From NCBI GenBank assembly GCA_947476185.1, contig CANJPX010000005.1, positions 1 through 64,000 of the forward strand: 64,000 nt of DNA, in the 5' to 3' direction. The translations under genes and the position numbers were made by a program. The notes under the pieces are model-generated. The model was not told where the DNA came from and did not search any database. It saw only the letters and a list, made by a program, of their open reading frames with translations. The stretch comes from Bacteroidota bacterium. Lineage in GTDB: Bacteria > Bacteroidota > Bacteroidia > 2-12-FULL-35-15. Positions 1-9,038 of the stretch are shown here, piece by piece; positions within the stretch are counted from its first letter, which is position 1; every line of letters starts with the position of its first letter.

Positions 1-172
1 GAAAAAATCAATGATGAAGAAAGATTTACTAGGATAGCGGCTATTAACCGCGGTACTTCTGAACGAAAGAGAAGAAGAAATTTCCTTTTAAAACAAAAAG
101 AGTTTTTGTTACTTTTTGCGGTCAAAAAGATAAAAAGAAAATTAAAAGCACAAACCTTCGTCTCAGCAGTGG

Positions 173-222
173 AATCCCCCTTACCCCCTTTGTAAAGGGG
201 CAAATATTCTAATAATGAATTT
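173..222. repeat. Dispersed palindromic repeat, copy A (aatcccccttaccccctttgtaaaggggcaaatattctaataatgaattt)
   Basis: Near-identical to 8744-8793 in this window, including flanking 'ctaataatga'; GC-rich palindromic core. Confidence 0.75.
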
Positions 223-318
223 AGTAAATAAGATGAAAATTAAAAACACAGTCCTGTTATTAAATTTATAGTATTGTATAACTACAAAAGCGAAGGAAGA
301 TGCATCGGCATAAATAAA

Positions 319-350
319 AAAAGCGCTTCCGAAATATCGGAAGCGCTTCA
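319..350. terminator. Rho-independent terminator-like hairpin
   Basis: aaaaagcgcttccgaaatatcggaagcgctt, perfect inverted repeat with A-rich left flank (U-tract for the minus-strand gene at 372-1976). Confidence 0.7.
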
Positions 351-371
351 AGCTTAGGGATGCTGTTTAAA

Positions 372-1976
372 CTATTTTTTCTTCATTAATTCTATTACCG
401 CATTATTCACATTCAAAAATCCTCCTGAAATACAGATCTCAGATAATTTTTTTGTAACCGGTTTTGTTTTTTTCTTTCTGAATCCTGCTTTCTTCGTCAA
501 GCCCGGTACATTCACTTTCCCGCTATAAGGCTCAACAGTTTTCATCAGTATCGCTCTTACTTCAGGTGCTTTTAATTCTGGAAAATACTCACGTATCATT
601 GCAGCAACTCCTGCAGTACTTGGCGACGCCATACTTGTTCCCGATAAACTTTCGTATTTATTATCCGGCAAGGTAGAGTATACATCAACTCCCGGTGCAA
701 ACAGATCCACTTTTTTCAAACCATAGTTAGAAAATGATCCGATTATGTCAGCACCTTTCTTATATCCGCTTGCTCCAACCTGGATCCAATTGCTAGCTAC
801 TTCACCGCTCAACAATTCTCTGCTCGGAAATGATAATTCATTATCGTTATCTTTTGATTCATTACCAGCAGCATGTATCATCAGAACATCTTTTGATTCG
901 GCATATTTCACAGCATCATCAACCAGATTTTTATCCGGAGAATAATATTTTCCAAAACTCATATTGATAACCGTTGCTCCATTGTCAACAGCATATCGAA
1001 TTGCATTCGCAACATCTTTGTCGCGCTCATCACCATTTGGCACGGCACGTACGATCATTATCTTCACATTGTTCGCAATTCCGTTCATACCAACACTATT
1101 ATTTCTCATAGCAGCAATTATCCCCGCAACGTGCGTTCCATGCATTGCATCAGGTCCTTGCACGTGATTATTCCCATAATATTTTTCATTCGGATTGTTC
1201 ACATCATCACCCACAATATATGTTCTCATCGAGTCAGCATCAAGTTTGCTATATTTCACCATAGGCTCAAAATGATCTTTTCCTTCTTTCAACTGACTTT
1301 CAAATTCTTCCGGTTTCAATAATCCAAGAGCAACAACACGTTTAATGTTTTTATTCAACTGCTCCTCCATTTCGTTTTCCGGTTTGTAATTTTTGAAAGC
1401 GTCTTTGTTTAAGATACCATTGTTTTGCTTTTTTACTTTAACCAGATAATCACTCACAAATGATATCCCTTCCAACTGCTTCTCATTCATTTTAAGTTCA
1501 GAAGTGTAAATTTCTTTCAGGCGTTTAAACTCTTGATAATTTTTTAATTCATCACCACTAAGTTTTGATTCATCCGTAAGATCTCTGTATTTTTTATTTC
1601 CTTTCTGAACGATACGGCACAATTCGGATGCCTCATTGTCGATGTCACCATTTTTTCCACCAATAAAACTCCAGCCATTCACATCATCAATGTATCCATT
1701 CTTATCATCATCAATTCCATTATCGGCAATTTCACCAACATTTTTCCAGATCACTTCTTTAAGGTCTTCCTGATTTGGATCTACTCCACTGTCGATCACG
1801 GCAACAATTACTGTTTTAGAAGTTTTAGTTGCCAATGCTTTATAGGCCTGCTCCGATCCAACTCCAAATACCTTGTCCTTCTTAGGATCAAGTGTTTGCC
1901 AATAATCGGGATTCTTTTTCTGAGCAAAAAGTGATGCCGTAAAAAGTATACTTAACAAAAAGAGTAGTTTTTTCAT
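372..1976 (-). CDS. S8 family (subtilisin-like) serine peptidase, secreted
   Basis: Signal peptide; VAVIDSGVD (Asp), HGTHVAGIIA (His), SGTSMASPSTAGVAA (Ser) catalytic motifs. Confidence 0.95.
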   Translation of the reverse strand: MKKLLFLLSILFTASLFAQKKNPDYWQTLDPKKDKVFGVGSEQAYKALATKTSKTVIVAVIDSGVDPNQEDLKEVIWKNVGEIADNGIDDDKNGYIDDVNGWSFIGGKNGDIDNEASELCRIVQKGNKKYRDLTDESKLSGDELKNYQEFKRLKEIYTSELKMNEKQLEGISFVSDYLVKVKKQNNGILNKDAFKNYKPENEMEEQLNKNIKRVVALGLLKPEEFESQLKEGKDHFEPMVKYSKLDADSMRTYIVGDDVNNPNEKYYGNNHVQGPDAMHGTHVAGIIAAMRNNSVGMNGIANNVKIMIVRAVPNGDERDKDVANAIRYAVDNGATVINMSFGKYYSPDKNLVDDAVKYAESKDVLMIHAAGNESKDNDNELSFPSRELLSGEVASNWIQVGASGYKKGADIIGSFSNYGLKKVDLFAPGVDVYSTLPDNKYESLSGTSMASPSTAGVAAMIREYFPELKAPEVRAILMKTVEPYSGKVNVPGLTKKAGFRKKKTKPVTKKLSEICISGGFLNVNNAVIELMKKK

Positions 1977-2090
1977 TTTTTTTGATTTTTCACTACGAAA
2001 ATAACGATAATTAACTGATTTTTACTCAATACTTTATGGCATGGCACAACTCAGTATATGAATGGTTTATTTGGGGGATGAATGGAAAAC

Positions 2091-2126
2091 AAAAAACTCC
2101 GATTAGTAGCACTAAACGGAGTTTTT
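2091..2126. terminator. Terminator-like hairpin
   Basis: aaaaactccg...cggagttttt inverted repeat just downstream of the 2144-2554 minus-strand CDS. Confidence 0.7.
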
Positions 2127-2143
2127 CAGGTTGTTTCTAGTGC

Positions 2144-2554
2144 TTAACACAATTCATCATAAGCCATTTTCAGGTTATCAGCAATCATTTGGGCGCTACG
2201 GCCTTCGATATGATGACGCTCTACAAAATGAACTAATTTCCCGTCTTTAAACAATGCAATACATGGTGATGACGGTGGATACGGAGCAAAATGCTTACGC
2301 GCCTCAGCTACTGCTTCAGTGTCAAATCCTGCAAAAACTGTTGTGATCTTTGACGGATGTTTCGCTCCTGTTAATGATAATTTCACTCCCGGACGAGCAG
2401 CTCCTGCTGCGCAACCGCAAACCGAATTGATCACTACTAACGTTGTCCCATTAGTGTTTATAGCTGCATTCACAGCTTCCGGAGTGGTTAGATCTTCAAA
2501 ACCCGCTGCTGTTAACTCAGCTTTCATTGGCATTACAATACTTTCTGGATACAT
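2144..2554 (-). CDS. BrxA/BrxB family bacilliredoxin (YphP/YqiW-like)
   Basis: MYPESIVMPMKAELTAAGFEDL N-terminus and VCGCAAGAARPG motif typical of the family. Confidence 0.9.
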   Translation of the reverse strand: MYPESIVMPMKAELTAAGFEDLTTPEAVNAAINTNGTTLVVINSVCGCAAGAARPGVKLSLTGAKHPSKITTVFAGFDTEAVAEARKHFAPYPPSSPCIALFKDGKLVHFVERHHIEGRSAQMIADNLKMAYDELC

Positions 2555-2747
2555 GGTATTCTATTTTTAAGTTTAATTATAGCAATTTAATTTATGCAAA
2601 TTTACGAAATATATGAATCGCTTTAAGAAACCATTAAAAATAACACATTTCTTTTTATTCTGATTTTTCAATGTGATTTTAAAGGAATCGCTATGAAAAT
2701 AAAGGATCTTAGACCTGATGAAACCTCAGCCTAAATGAATGATTTTT

Positions 2748-3458
2748 TTATTTACCGGACGTTGAGTCTGTATTTAAAATAAAACCTACTCCGAAAACAT
2801 TCTCAATTTTCAGATCAGGGTCTTCTTTAAGATATTTTCTTATTTTGGTGATGAACACATCTAAACTTCGGCCAAGAAAATAATCATTCTCGCCCCACAG
2901 ATCTTTTAAAAGATCTTCTCTCTTCACAACTTTATTTCTGTTATCGTTCAGGTATTTAAGGACCTCACTTTCTTTCTCGGTGATGCGTTTTATTTTATTC
3001 TCGATCATCAACGACTGATTATTAAAATCAAAAGCAAATCTTCCGATAGAAATAATTTCTTCTCTGATTTCTTTTTTCTCTGACGGAATTCTGCGTGCAA
3101 TTGCTTTTATTTTCCAAAGCAATTCTTCCTCGTCAAATGGTTTTGTGATATAATCATCCGCACCAAGATCATAGCCTTTTAATTTATCTTCCTTCAGGGA
3201 TTTTGCTGTAATGAAAATGAAAGGGATATTTTTGTCTTTCATCCTGATCTCTTTAGCTAATGTAAAACCATCCATCTTCGGCAACATCACATCCAACAAG
3301 CATAAGCTAAAATGATTACTTTGAAACGCCTTTAAAGCCAGCTCACCATCTTTGCAAAGCTTCACATCAAATCCTTCCGTCTCCAGATAATCAACTAAAA
3401 GAACACCCAAATTAAGATCGTCTTCCGCAAGTAATATTTTTACTCTCTCTTTATTCAT
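2748..3458 (-). CDS. OmpR-family response regulator transcription factor
   Basis: Receiver (AEDDLNLG, LLDVMLPKMDGF, FITAK, DDYITKPF) plus winged-helix C-terminus; overlaps HK gene by 8 nt. Confidence 0.95.
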   Translation of the reverse strand: MNKERVKILLAEDDLNLGVLLVDYLETEGFDVKLCKDGELALKAFQSNHFSLCLLDVMLPKMDGFTLAKEIRMKDKNIPFIFITAKSLKEDKLKGYDLGADDYITKPFDEEELLWKIKAIARRIPSEKKEIREEIISIGRFAFDFNNQSLMIENKIKRITEKESEVLKYLNDNRNKVVKREDLLKDLWGENDYFLGRSLDVFITKIRKYLKEDPDLKIENVFGVGFILNTDSTSGK

Positions 3459-4713
3459 TTACAAATGGTAATGAAATTATAAAAGTTGTTCCTTTTCCTT
3501 TTTCACTTTCAAGAACAATTGTTCCATCATGCAATTCAATGATCTTATTAACGTATGCCAGTCCAAGTCCAAACCCCTTCACATCATGCACATTTCCTGT
3601 CGGCACCCTAAAAAATTTATCAAACACCTTTTTCACATATTCTTTATCAATACCAATTCCTTTATCAGAAACAACAATTTTTAAATAATTAGAATCATTA
3701 TATGTTTCAATATTTATTTCCGGTTTCTCCTTAGAATATTTTATTGCATTATCAATTAAATTACACAAAGCATTTGTAAGATGACTCTTATCTCCAAAAA
3801 CAACAAACCTCTCTGCCTTCAAAGCTAATGTAAGATCGCCTTTTCTATTCTCTATTTGAATGCTGATACATTTCACAGCATCGTTAATTAATTGATGAAG
3901 ATCGATCTCTGTTTTTACCAATGGGATTTCTCCTCTTTCCAAAGCGGTCATACTCAACACTTGCTCGACCTGTAGACGCAGCTTCTCATTTTCCTCAAGT
4001 ATGATACCCGAATAATGTTTTATCTTTTCTTCTTGTTTGATATTGGAATCCTTCACCATCATCTTTCCTGCTAATGCGATATTCGTTAATGGTGTTTTGA
4101 ATTCATGTGTCATATTATTTAAAAAATCTGTTGTATGTTCCGAAATTCTTTTCTCCTTTATCAAGGATAAAATAGTTCTCCAAAACATAACGAGTACCAC
4201 AAGAATTAAAATCACAGAAGTGATGAACATCGTTCCCATCTCTGCAATAATGAATTGTTTTTTATCGGGCAATATCAACTTCAGTTCCAAGCCATTCATA
4301 TTTACAACCTCCTCCAATCGCTTTTTGAAAACACTTTCATTCCAACTTCCTGCAGGAACTGCTTCATCTTTCTGGCCGGATGGCTTTATTACTTCGAAAG
4401 AGAACTCTAAATGGAAATTATAAAACTTCATATAATTCTTTAACAGCGAATCTATTTTATTGATCTCAGTATTACCCAATTTCAATTTGCAATCAGAATC
4501 GCCCTCAAAGCAACTGCTGCCCATATTCATACAGGTTTTTTTGTCTAAGCAAAGTGCATCTATCGTTTTTGAAAGAACCATATTTGCTTTTTCATTAAAC
4601 AGCTCTTCTTTTGCATTTGCCGTCTGCACTATCCAACTCACTTGAATCGCCAACACAATCACCAGCGCAATCGAGGAGGCTGCAATAAAAATATATGTTC
4701 TGTTTTGTTTCAT
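3451..4713 (-). CDS. Sensor histidine kinase with Cys-containing periplasmic domain
   Basis: Two TM helices, H-box MTHEFKTPLTN, N-box NLIDNAIKYS, G-box DKGIGI/GFGLGLAYV; four Cys in extracytoplasmic loop. Confidence 0.95.
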   Translation of the reverse strand: MKQNRTYIFIAASSIALVIVLAIQVSWIVQTANAKEELFNEKANMVLSKTIDALCLDKKTCMNMGSSCFEGDSDCKLKLGNTEINKIDSLLKNYMKFYNFHLEFSFEVIKPSGQKDEAVPAGSWNESVFKKRLEEVVNMNGLELKLILPDKKQFIIAEMGTMFITSVILILVVLVMFWRTILSLIKEKRISEHTTDFLNNMTHEFKTPLTNIALAGKMMVKDSNIKQEEKIKHYSGIILEENEKLRLQVEQVLSMTALERGEIPLVKTEIDLHQLINDAVKCISIQIENRKGDLTLALKAERFVVFGDKSHLTNALCNLIDNAIKYSKEKPEINIETYNDSNYLKIVVSDKGIGIDKEYVKKVFDKFFRVPTGNVHDVKGFGLGLAYVNKIIELHDGTIVLESEKGKGTTFIISLPFVNE

Positions 4714-4757
4714 ATGATATTCAAAATTAACTATTTTCCTCTTGCTTTTACTGGCAT

Positions 4758-4801
4758 TAACAAGTTATTAACAACAAAATAACTTCTCAGTAACAACATC
4801 A
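4758..4801. promoter_or_regulatory. Four TAAC iterons with 11-bp period (candidate response-regulator binding site)
   Basis: TAACAAGTTAT|TAACAACAAAA|TAACTTCTCAG|TAACAACATCA read directly from sequence. Confidence 0.6.
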
Positions 4802-4816
4802 CCGCTATTTCGAAAG

Positions 4817-4824
4817 TACATTTG
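4817..4824 (+). promoter_or_regulatory. Bacteroidota-type -7 element TACATTTG
   Basis: Matches TAnnTTTG; 29 bp upstream of the ATG at 4853. Confidence 0.55.
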
Positions 4825-4852
4825 TTATATAAATCCTTAAAAAATATAACTC

Positions 4853-5116
4853 ATGAAAAAATTAATTTTAACCTCAGCTACAATTTTATTTATCAGCCTT
4901 TCCTCTTTTGCACAAGATGGCGTAAAAAGCACTAAAAATTGCGAAAAAAAATGTGACATGAAAGAATGTCCGAACAATAACGATTGCAAGAAAAAATGCG
5001 AAATGGGCGAATGTACTGCCGACATGAAATGCCATAAAGCAGAAGCGAAATCTTGTACAAAAAGTTGCAAAATGGATGATGCAAAAAAAGAAAATGCATC
5101 TCCTTCTAACAAATAA
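4853..5116 (+). CDS. Small exported Cys/Lys-rich protein (metallothionein-like composition)
   Basis: Clear signal peptide (MKKLILTSATILFISLSSFAQ) and nine Cys with duplicated Cx3Cx4Cx5 spacing; terminator downstream. Confidence 0.8.
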   Translation: MKKLILTSATILFISLSSFAQDGVKSTKNCEKKCDMKECPNNNDCKKKCEMGECTADMKCHKAEAKSCTKSCKMDDAKKENASPSNK

Positions 5117-5131
5117 TACAAGAATCGATAT

Positions 5132-5165
5132 AAAGAAAAGAGCTTTTACAGAGCTCTTTCTTTTT
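5132..5165 (+). terminator. Rho-independent terminator-like hairpin
   Basis: aaagaaaagagctttta-cagagctctttcttttt. Confidence 0.65.
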
Positions 5166-5360
5166 GCCATACCCTATCCTGAAAGGGCAGCATCAACTGA
5201 TTAGATATCGCTTAAAACAACAGCTCTCCAGCTCTTCAATTCCCTCATTTTTACCTCGCCAATCCACGAAAAAATGCATTTTATTAGGCAAAAATATGTA
5301 CTTTTGCATTGCTAAATTCTCATTTGTTCTGACAGAAAGAGTTTGATAAAAGCCTTTCTT

Positions 5361-5413
5361 CGGACTTAATTGAAATTTTTAATTTTTTGTTTTGACTTTC
5401 AATAGTAAGTCCG
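5361..5413 (+). promoter_or_regulatory. Long leader hairpin upstream of the 5424 CDS
   Basis: CGGACTTA ATTGAAA ... TTTCAAT ag TAAGTCCG: 15-bp stem with 2-nt bulge, ends 10 nt before ATG. Confidence 0.6.
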
Positions 5414-5423
5414 GATCATTTAA

Positions 5424-7106
5424 ATGAATAAACTTAATAAGAACAACTTTTCGCAATCTCAATCAAAGGAAAAATCATATTTCAAACTTTCCTTTCTGAT
5501 TATTGCACTTTATTATTTGCCCTACATACTATTGGGCAAAAATTCTCCATTGCTGATCCTGGATAATATGGACTCCAATATTACCTGGGTGAAAATTTTT
5601 TTAGAAAGCGGAAATTTATTTTCTAACCCTTATACAAAGATCGATCAGGTACTGAATGGAATTCCCAACTCATCAATTTACGGGATGTACGATTTTAGTC
5701 TCATCTGGTTCAAGGCATGCGGCATTTTTTGGGGATATGTGATCAATAAATTTTTAATGACCCTTGTCGGATTTACCGGAATGTATTACCTGCTTAAAAA
5801 ACATTTTTTACCGAAAGATGTATACATTCTCATTCCTTTTGGTGTTGCACTCACCTTCGCCTTCCTTCCATTTTGGTCTTTTACAATGTCTGTTTGCGGA
5901 TTGCCATTATTATTATTCGCTTTTCTGAATCTCCGGAACAAGACTTTCCATTATACCAATTGGCTGATAATTTTATTATTCCCCCTTTATTCTTCACTGA
6001 TACTTTCAGGAGTGTTTTTTATGCTGATAATTACACTCATATTCATTTATGATGCAGTAAAAACAAGATCGTTTAATTTTCCGCTTTTATCAGGGATCAT
6101 CCTCATGGGCTGCATGTATATCATCAGCCACTTCCCGCTTTTCTATACTTTCATTTACAGATCTTCAGTTGTTTCCCATAGGATAGAATTTCAAATGCTT
6201 GCTTTATCATTTCTGGAGGCCTCAAAAAAATCCTTTAAACTATTTACTGAAGGCCAGTTTCATGCGCAAAGTCTGCATACATTTATAATAATTCCCATAC
6301 TCTTGGGCTGCTATCTTTTATACAAATCAAAAAGTATCAATAGATCCTATAAGTTCATTTTGATCTTTATCCTCTTAACAACAATGTTTTACGGCTTCCT
6401 CGACTGGAGCATGATCGCACAATTAAATAAAAAATTAATGGATGTCTTGCCGATACAATTACAACGTATACATTTCCTTCATCCTATGTTCTGGTATATA
6501 CTTTTTGCAGTTTCTCTGTTTAAAATTTCAACCTCTTTTAATGCCGGAAAAAAAATTGTAGTGATCCTATTACTAATTCAGTTTTTATATGTGGTAGGTA
6601 ACCACGAACTTCTTGCAAACAGAAAAGGTCCATCCTTCAATCAATTTTATGCTCAAAAACAATTTAACAAGATAAAAACATTTATTAATAAACCTCAAAA
6701 CTCATATCGGATTATTTCAGTCGGGCTCCATCCAGCCATAGCACAATTCAATGGCTTTTACACATTGGATGGATATTTCCCAAGCTATCCGCTGGATTAC
6801 AAACACGAATTCCGGAAAATCATTTCACCTGAATTAGACAAAAGCAAAAAGCTAAAAGATTACTTCGATAACTGGGGTTCCCGCTGTTACGCATTTTCTT
6901 CAGAAACAGGACTTGATTTCGTAGATCCTAAATACCGTCGTATCCAACAACTGGATTACAACTTTGATGCCTTCAAAAATATGGGCGGCGAATATATAAT
7001 TTCAAGAGCAGAAATCGATCCAGGTAATAATACAAAGTTGAAACTCGTAAAGACCTTTGCAAAATATGATTCGTACTGGAAAATATATTTATACGAAGTT
7101 TTGTAA
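5424..7106 (+). CDS. Polytopic membrane protein, DUF6044-like
   Basis: About 12 hydrophobic segments; N-terminal YYLPYILLGKNSPLLILDNMDSNI pattern resembles the DUF6044 family. Confidence 0.7.
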   Translation: MNKLNKNNFSQSQSKEKSYFKLSFLIIALYYLPYILLGKNSPLLILDNMDSNITWVKIFLESGNLFSNPYTKIDQVLNGIPNSSIYGMYDFSLIWFKACGIFWGYVINKFLMTLVGFTGMYYLLKKHFLPKDVYILIPFGVALTFAFLPFWSFTMSVCGLPLLLFAFLNLRNKTFHYTNWLIILLFPLYSSLILSGVFFMLIITLIFIYDAVKTRSFNFPLLSGIILMGCMYIISHFPLFYTFIYRSSVVSHRIEFQMLALSFLEASKKSFKLFTEGQFHAQSLHTFIIIPILLGCYLLYKSKSINRSYKFILIFILLTTMFYGFLDWSMIAQLNKKLMDVLPIQLQRIHFLHPMFWYILFAVSLFKISTSFNAGKKIVVILLLIQFLYVVGNHELLANRKGPSFNQFYAQKQFNKIKTFINKPQNSYRIISVGLHPAIAQFNGFYTLDGYFPSYPLDYKHEFRKIISPELDKSKKLKDYFDNWGSRCYAFSSETGLDFVDPKYRRIQQLDYNFDAFKNMGGEYIISRAEIDPGNNTKLKLVKTFAKYDSYWKIYLYEVL

Positions 7107-7164
7107 CATAAAAAATATTTAATTTAAAGGATCTTTTTCATAACAAGAATTATAATAAAACAGC

Positions 7165-8418
7165 ATGACAACTAATAAAACAGACAGCCCTAAAGTAGAA
7201 CTCATGGCTCCCGCAGGTTCATACGAAGCAATGATGGCTGCCATTAAAGCAGGTTGTAACTCCGTGTATTTCGGTGTCGAACAATTAAATATGCGTTCAC
7301 GCTCTTCCAATAATTTCACTTTAGAGGATCTTGAAAAAATTGCAGAAATAGGAAAAAAGAATAACATCAAAACTTATCTCACGCTCAATACGATCCTGTA
7401 TGACCACGACATCAGATTGATGAAAGAGATAATTGACGCTGCAAAGAAAAGTAAGATCACCGCAGTGATCGCATCTGACCATGCTGCAATTAATTATGCG
7501 AAAAAAATTGGACTCGTAGTTCATATCTCTACGCAAGCCAATGTCTCAAATATTGAAACGATCGAATTTTATAGTGCTTATGCAGATGTAATTGTTTTAG
7601 CCCGCGAACTTAGCCTAAAACAAGTTGCTGAAATATGCACCAACATCAAACGAAAAAAAATAACCGGACCATCAGGAAATTTGGTCAAAGTTGAAATATT
7701 TGTTCACGGAGCACTGTGTATGGCCATTTCAGGGAAATGTTATATGAGCCTGCACTCAAACTATGCTTCTGCAAACAGAGGTGCATGCATTCAGAATTGT
7801 AGAAAAAGTTATGTTGTAACCGACAAAGAAAATGGTGTAGAATTTGAAGTCGATAACGAATATATCATGTCGGCAAAAGATCTTTGCACCATCGATTTTA
7901 TTGATAAGATCGTAGATGCCGGTGTCAGCGTAATGAAAATTGAAGGACGAGGCCGATCTGCTGATTATGTTTATACCACAACCAAATGTTACCGTGAAGC
8001 CATTCAGTCATTTTACGATGGCACCTTTTCAACAGAAAAAGTGGAAGAATGGAAAACCCAATTGGCAACCGTATTTAACAGAGGATTTTGGGATGGATAT
8101 TACCTCGGAAAAAAGATGGGCGAATGGAGCAACGAGTATGGCTCAAAGGCAACACAAAAGAAAATTTATATTGCCAAGGGAATGAAATATTTTTCCAAAA
8201 CCGGCATCGGGGAATTTAAAATGGAAAGCCATACACTCGAAAAAGGAAATAAGATAATGATCACAGGCCCTACAACGGGATATGTTGAAGCAACAGTTGA
8301 TGAAATACGTGTGGATGATAAGTTGGTGGAACTGACAAATAAAGGAGAAACTTTTACTATCAAGCTTTCAGAAAAAATAAGACCTTCAGATAAATTATAT
8401 AAAATAGTTGAAGAATAA
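7165..8418 (+). CDS. Peptidase U32 family protein (TrhP/YegQ-like)
   Basis: MAPAGSYEAMMAAIKAGCNSVYFG; HGALCMAISGKCYMS...NRGACIQNCR cysteine motif; KIEGRGRSADYV. Confidence 0.92.
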   Translation: MTTNKTDSPKVELMAPAGSYEAMMAAIKAGCNSVYFGVEQLNMRSRSSNNFTLEDLEKIAEIGKKNNIKTYLTLNTILYDHDIRLMKEIIDAAKKSKITAVIASDHAAINYAKKIGLVVHISTQANVSNIETIEFYSAYADVIVLARELSLKQVAEICTNIKRKKITGPSGNLVKVEIFVHGALCMAISGKCYMSLHSNYASANRGACIQNCRKSYVVTDKENGVEFEVDNEYIMSAKDLCTIDFIDKIVDAGVSVMKIEGRGRSADYVYTTTKCYREAIQSFYDGTFSTEKVEEWKTQLATVFNRGFWDGYYLGKKMGEWSNEYGSKATQKKIYIAKGMKYFSKTGIGEFKMESHTLEKGNKIMITGPTTGYVEATVDEIRVDDKLVELTNKGETFTIKLSEKIRPSDKLYKIVEE

Positions 8419-8646
8419 ATGATCAAAATAGTTCATCACCGGAATAAATGCATCGGGTGCAACGCATGCGTAGAGGCAGCACCGAAACGTTGGGGCATAT
8501 CCAGAAGAGACGGAAAAGCTGTCTTGGTAAATGGAATTGAAAAAAAAGGGATCTATACGATCGATCTTCAGGATTGGGAATTAGAAGAAAACCTGAAAGC
8601 AAAACAGAATTGCCCCGTCAAGATCATCGAAATAATAAAACTATAA
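8419..8646 (+). CDS. Single-cluster 4Fe-4S ferredoxin
   Basis: CIGCNAC...NCPV motif; ATG immediately follows the stop of the U32 gene. Confidence 0.88.
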   Translation: MIKIVHHRNKCIGCNACVEAAPKRWGISRRDGKAVLVNGIEKKGIYTIDLQDWELEENLKAKQNCPVKIIEIIKL

Positions 8647-8743
8647 AATTTATCATTCCGTTATAATTGTTGCGACACGAATTGAGGTGTGTCGAAGCTT
8701 CTCGACAGTGCGAGGAGGTACGACACAGCAATATCATTACTAA

Positions 8744-8793
8744 AATCCCCCTTACCCCCTTTGATAAGGGGGAATTATCCTAATAATGATTTT
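8744..8793. repeat. Dispersed palindromic repeat, copy B
   Basis: aatcccccttaccccctttgataagggggaattatcctaataatgatttt; matches 173-222. Confidence 0.75.
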
Positions 8794-8868
8794 CTGAAGA
8801 ATTAAAATACGATATTCCATTTTAGCAAATTTCGAATGAAGATTATTGTTTATATCCAAGCGTGTGGG

Positions 8869-8957
8869 TCACCCTGAGTTTATCGAAGGGCTTGGGAAGT
8901 CGTCACGACACTTCGTCTGGCTCAATGCAGGCTTAACGCAACATAACTACATGTTGT
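8869..8957. repeat. Intergenic direct repeat, copy 1
   Basis: tcaccctgagtttatcgaagggc..tgggaagtcgtcac..cataactacatgttgt. Confidence 0.8.
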
Positions 8958-9038
8958 TCGCTGCAACATTAAGAAAGAGATAAAAAAATCAATTCCAAAC
9001 TATTGTCATTGAAGGAATATAATATCCTATAACACAGC

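Noticed and set aside
745-1322. Plus-strand ORFs inside the S8 peptidase
   Set aside because: Antisense to a gene with intact catalytic motifs; no family resemblance.
4837-5170. Minus-strand ORFs (4837-5121, 4886-5170) antisense to the Cys-rich peptide gene
   Set aside because: Artefacts of Lys/Cys-rich plus-strand codons (Phe/Ser/His-rich translation); the plus strand has a signal peptide, promoter and terminator.
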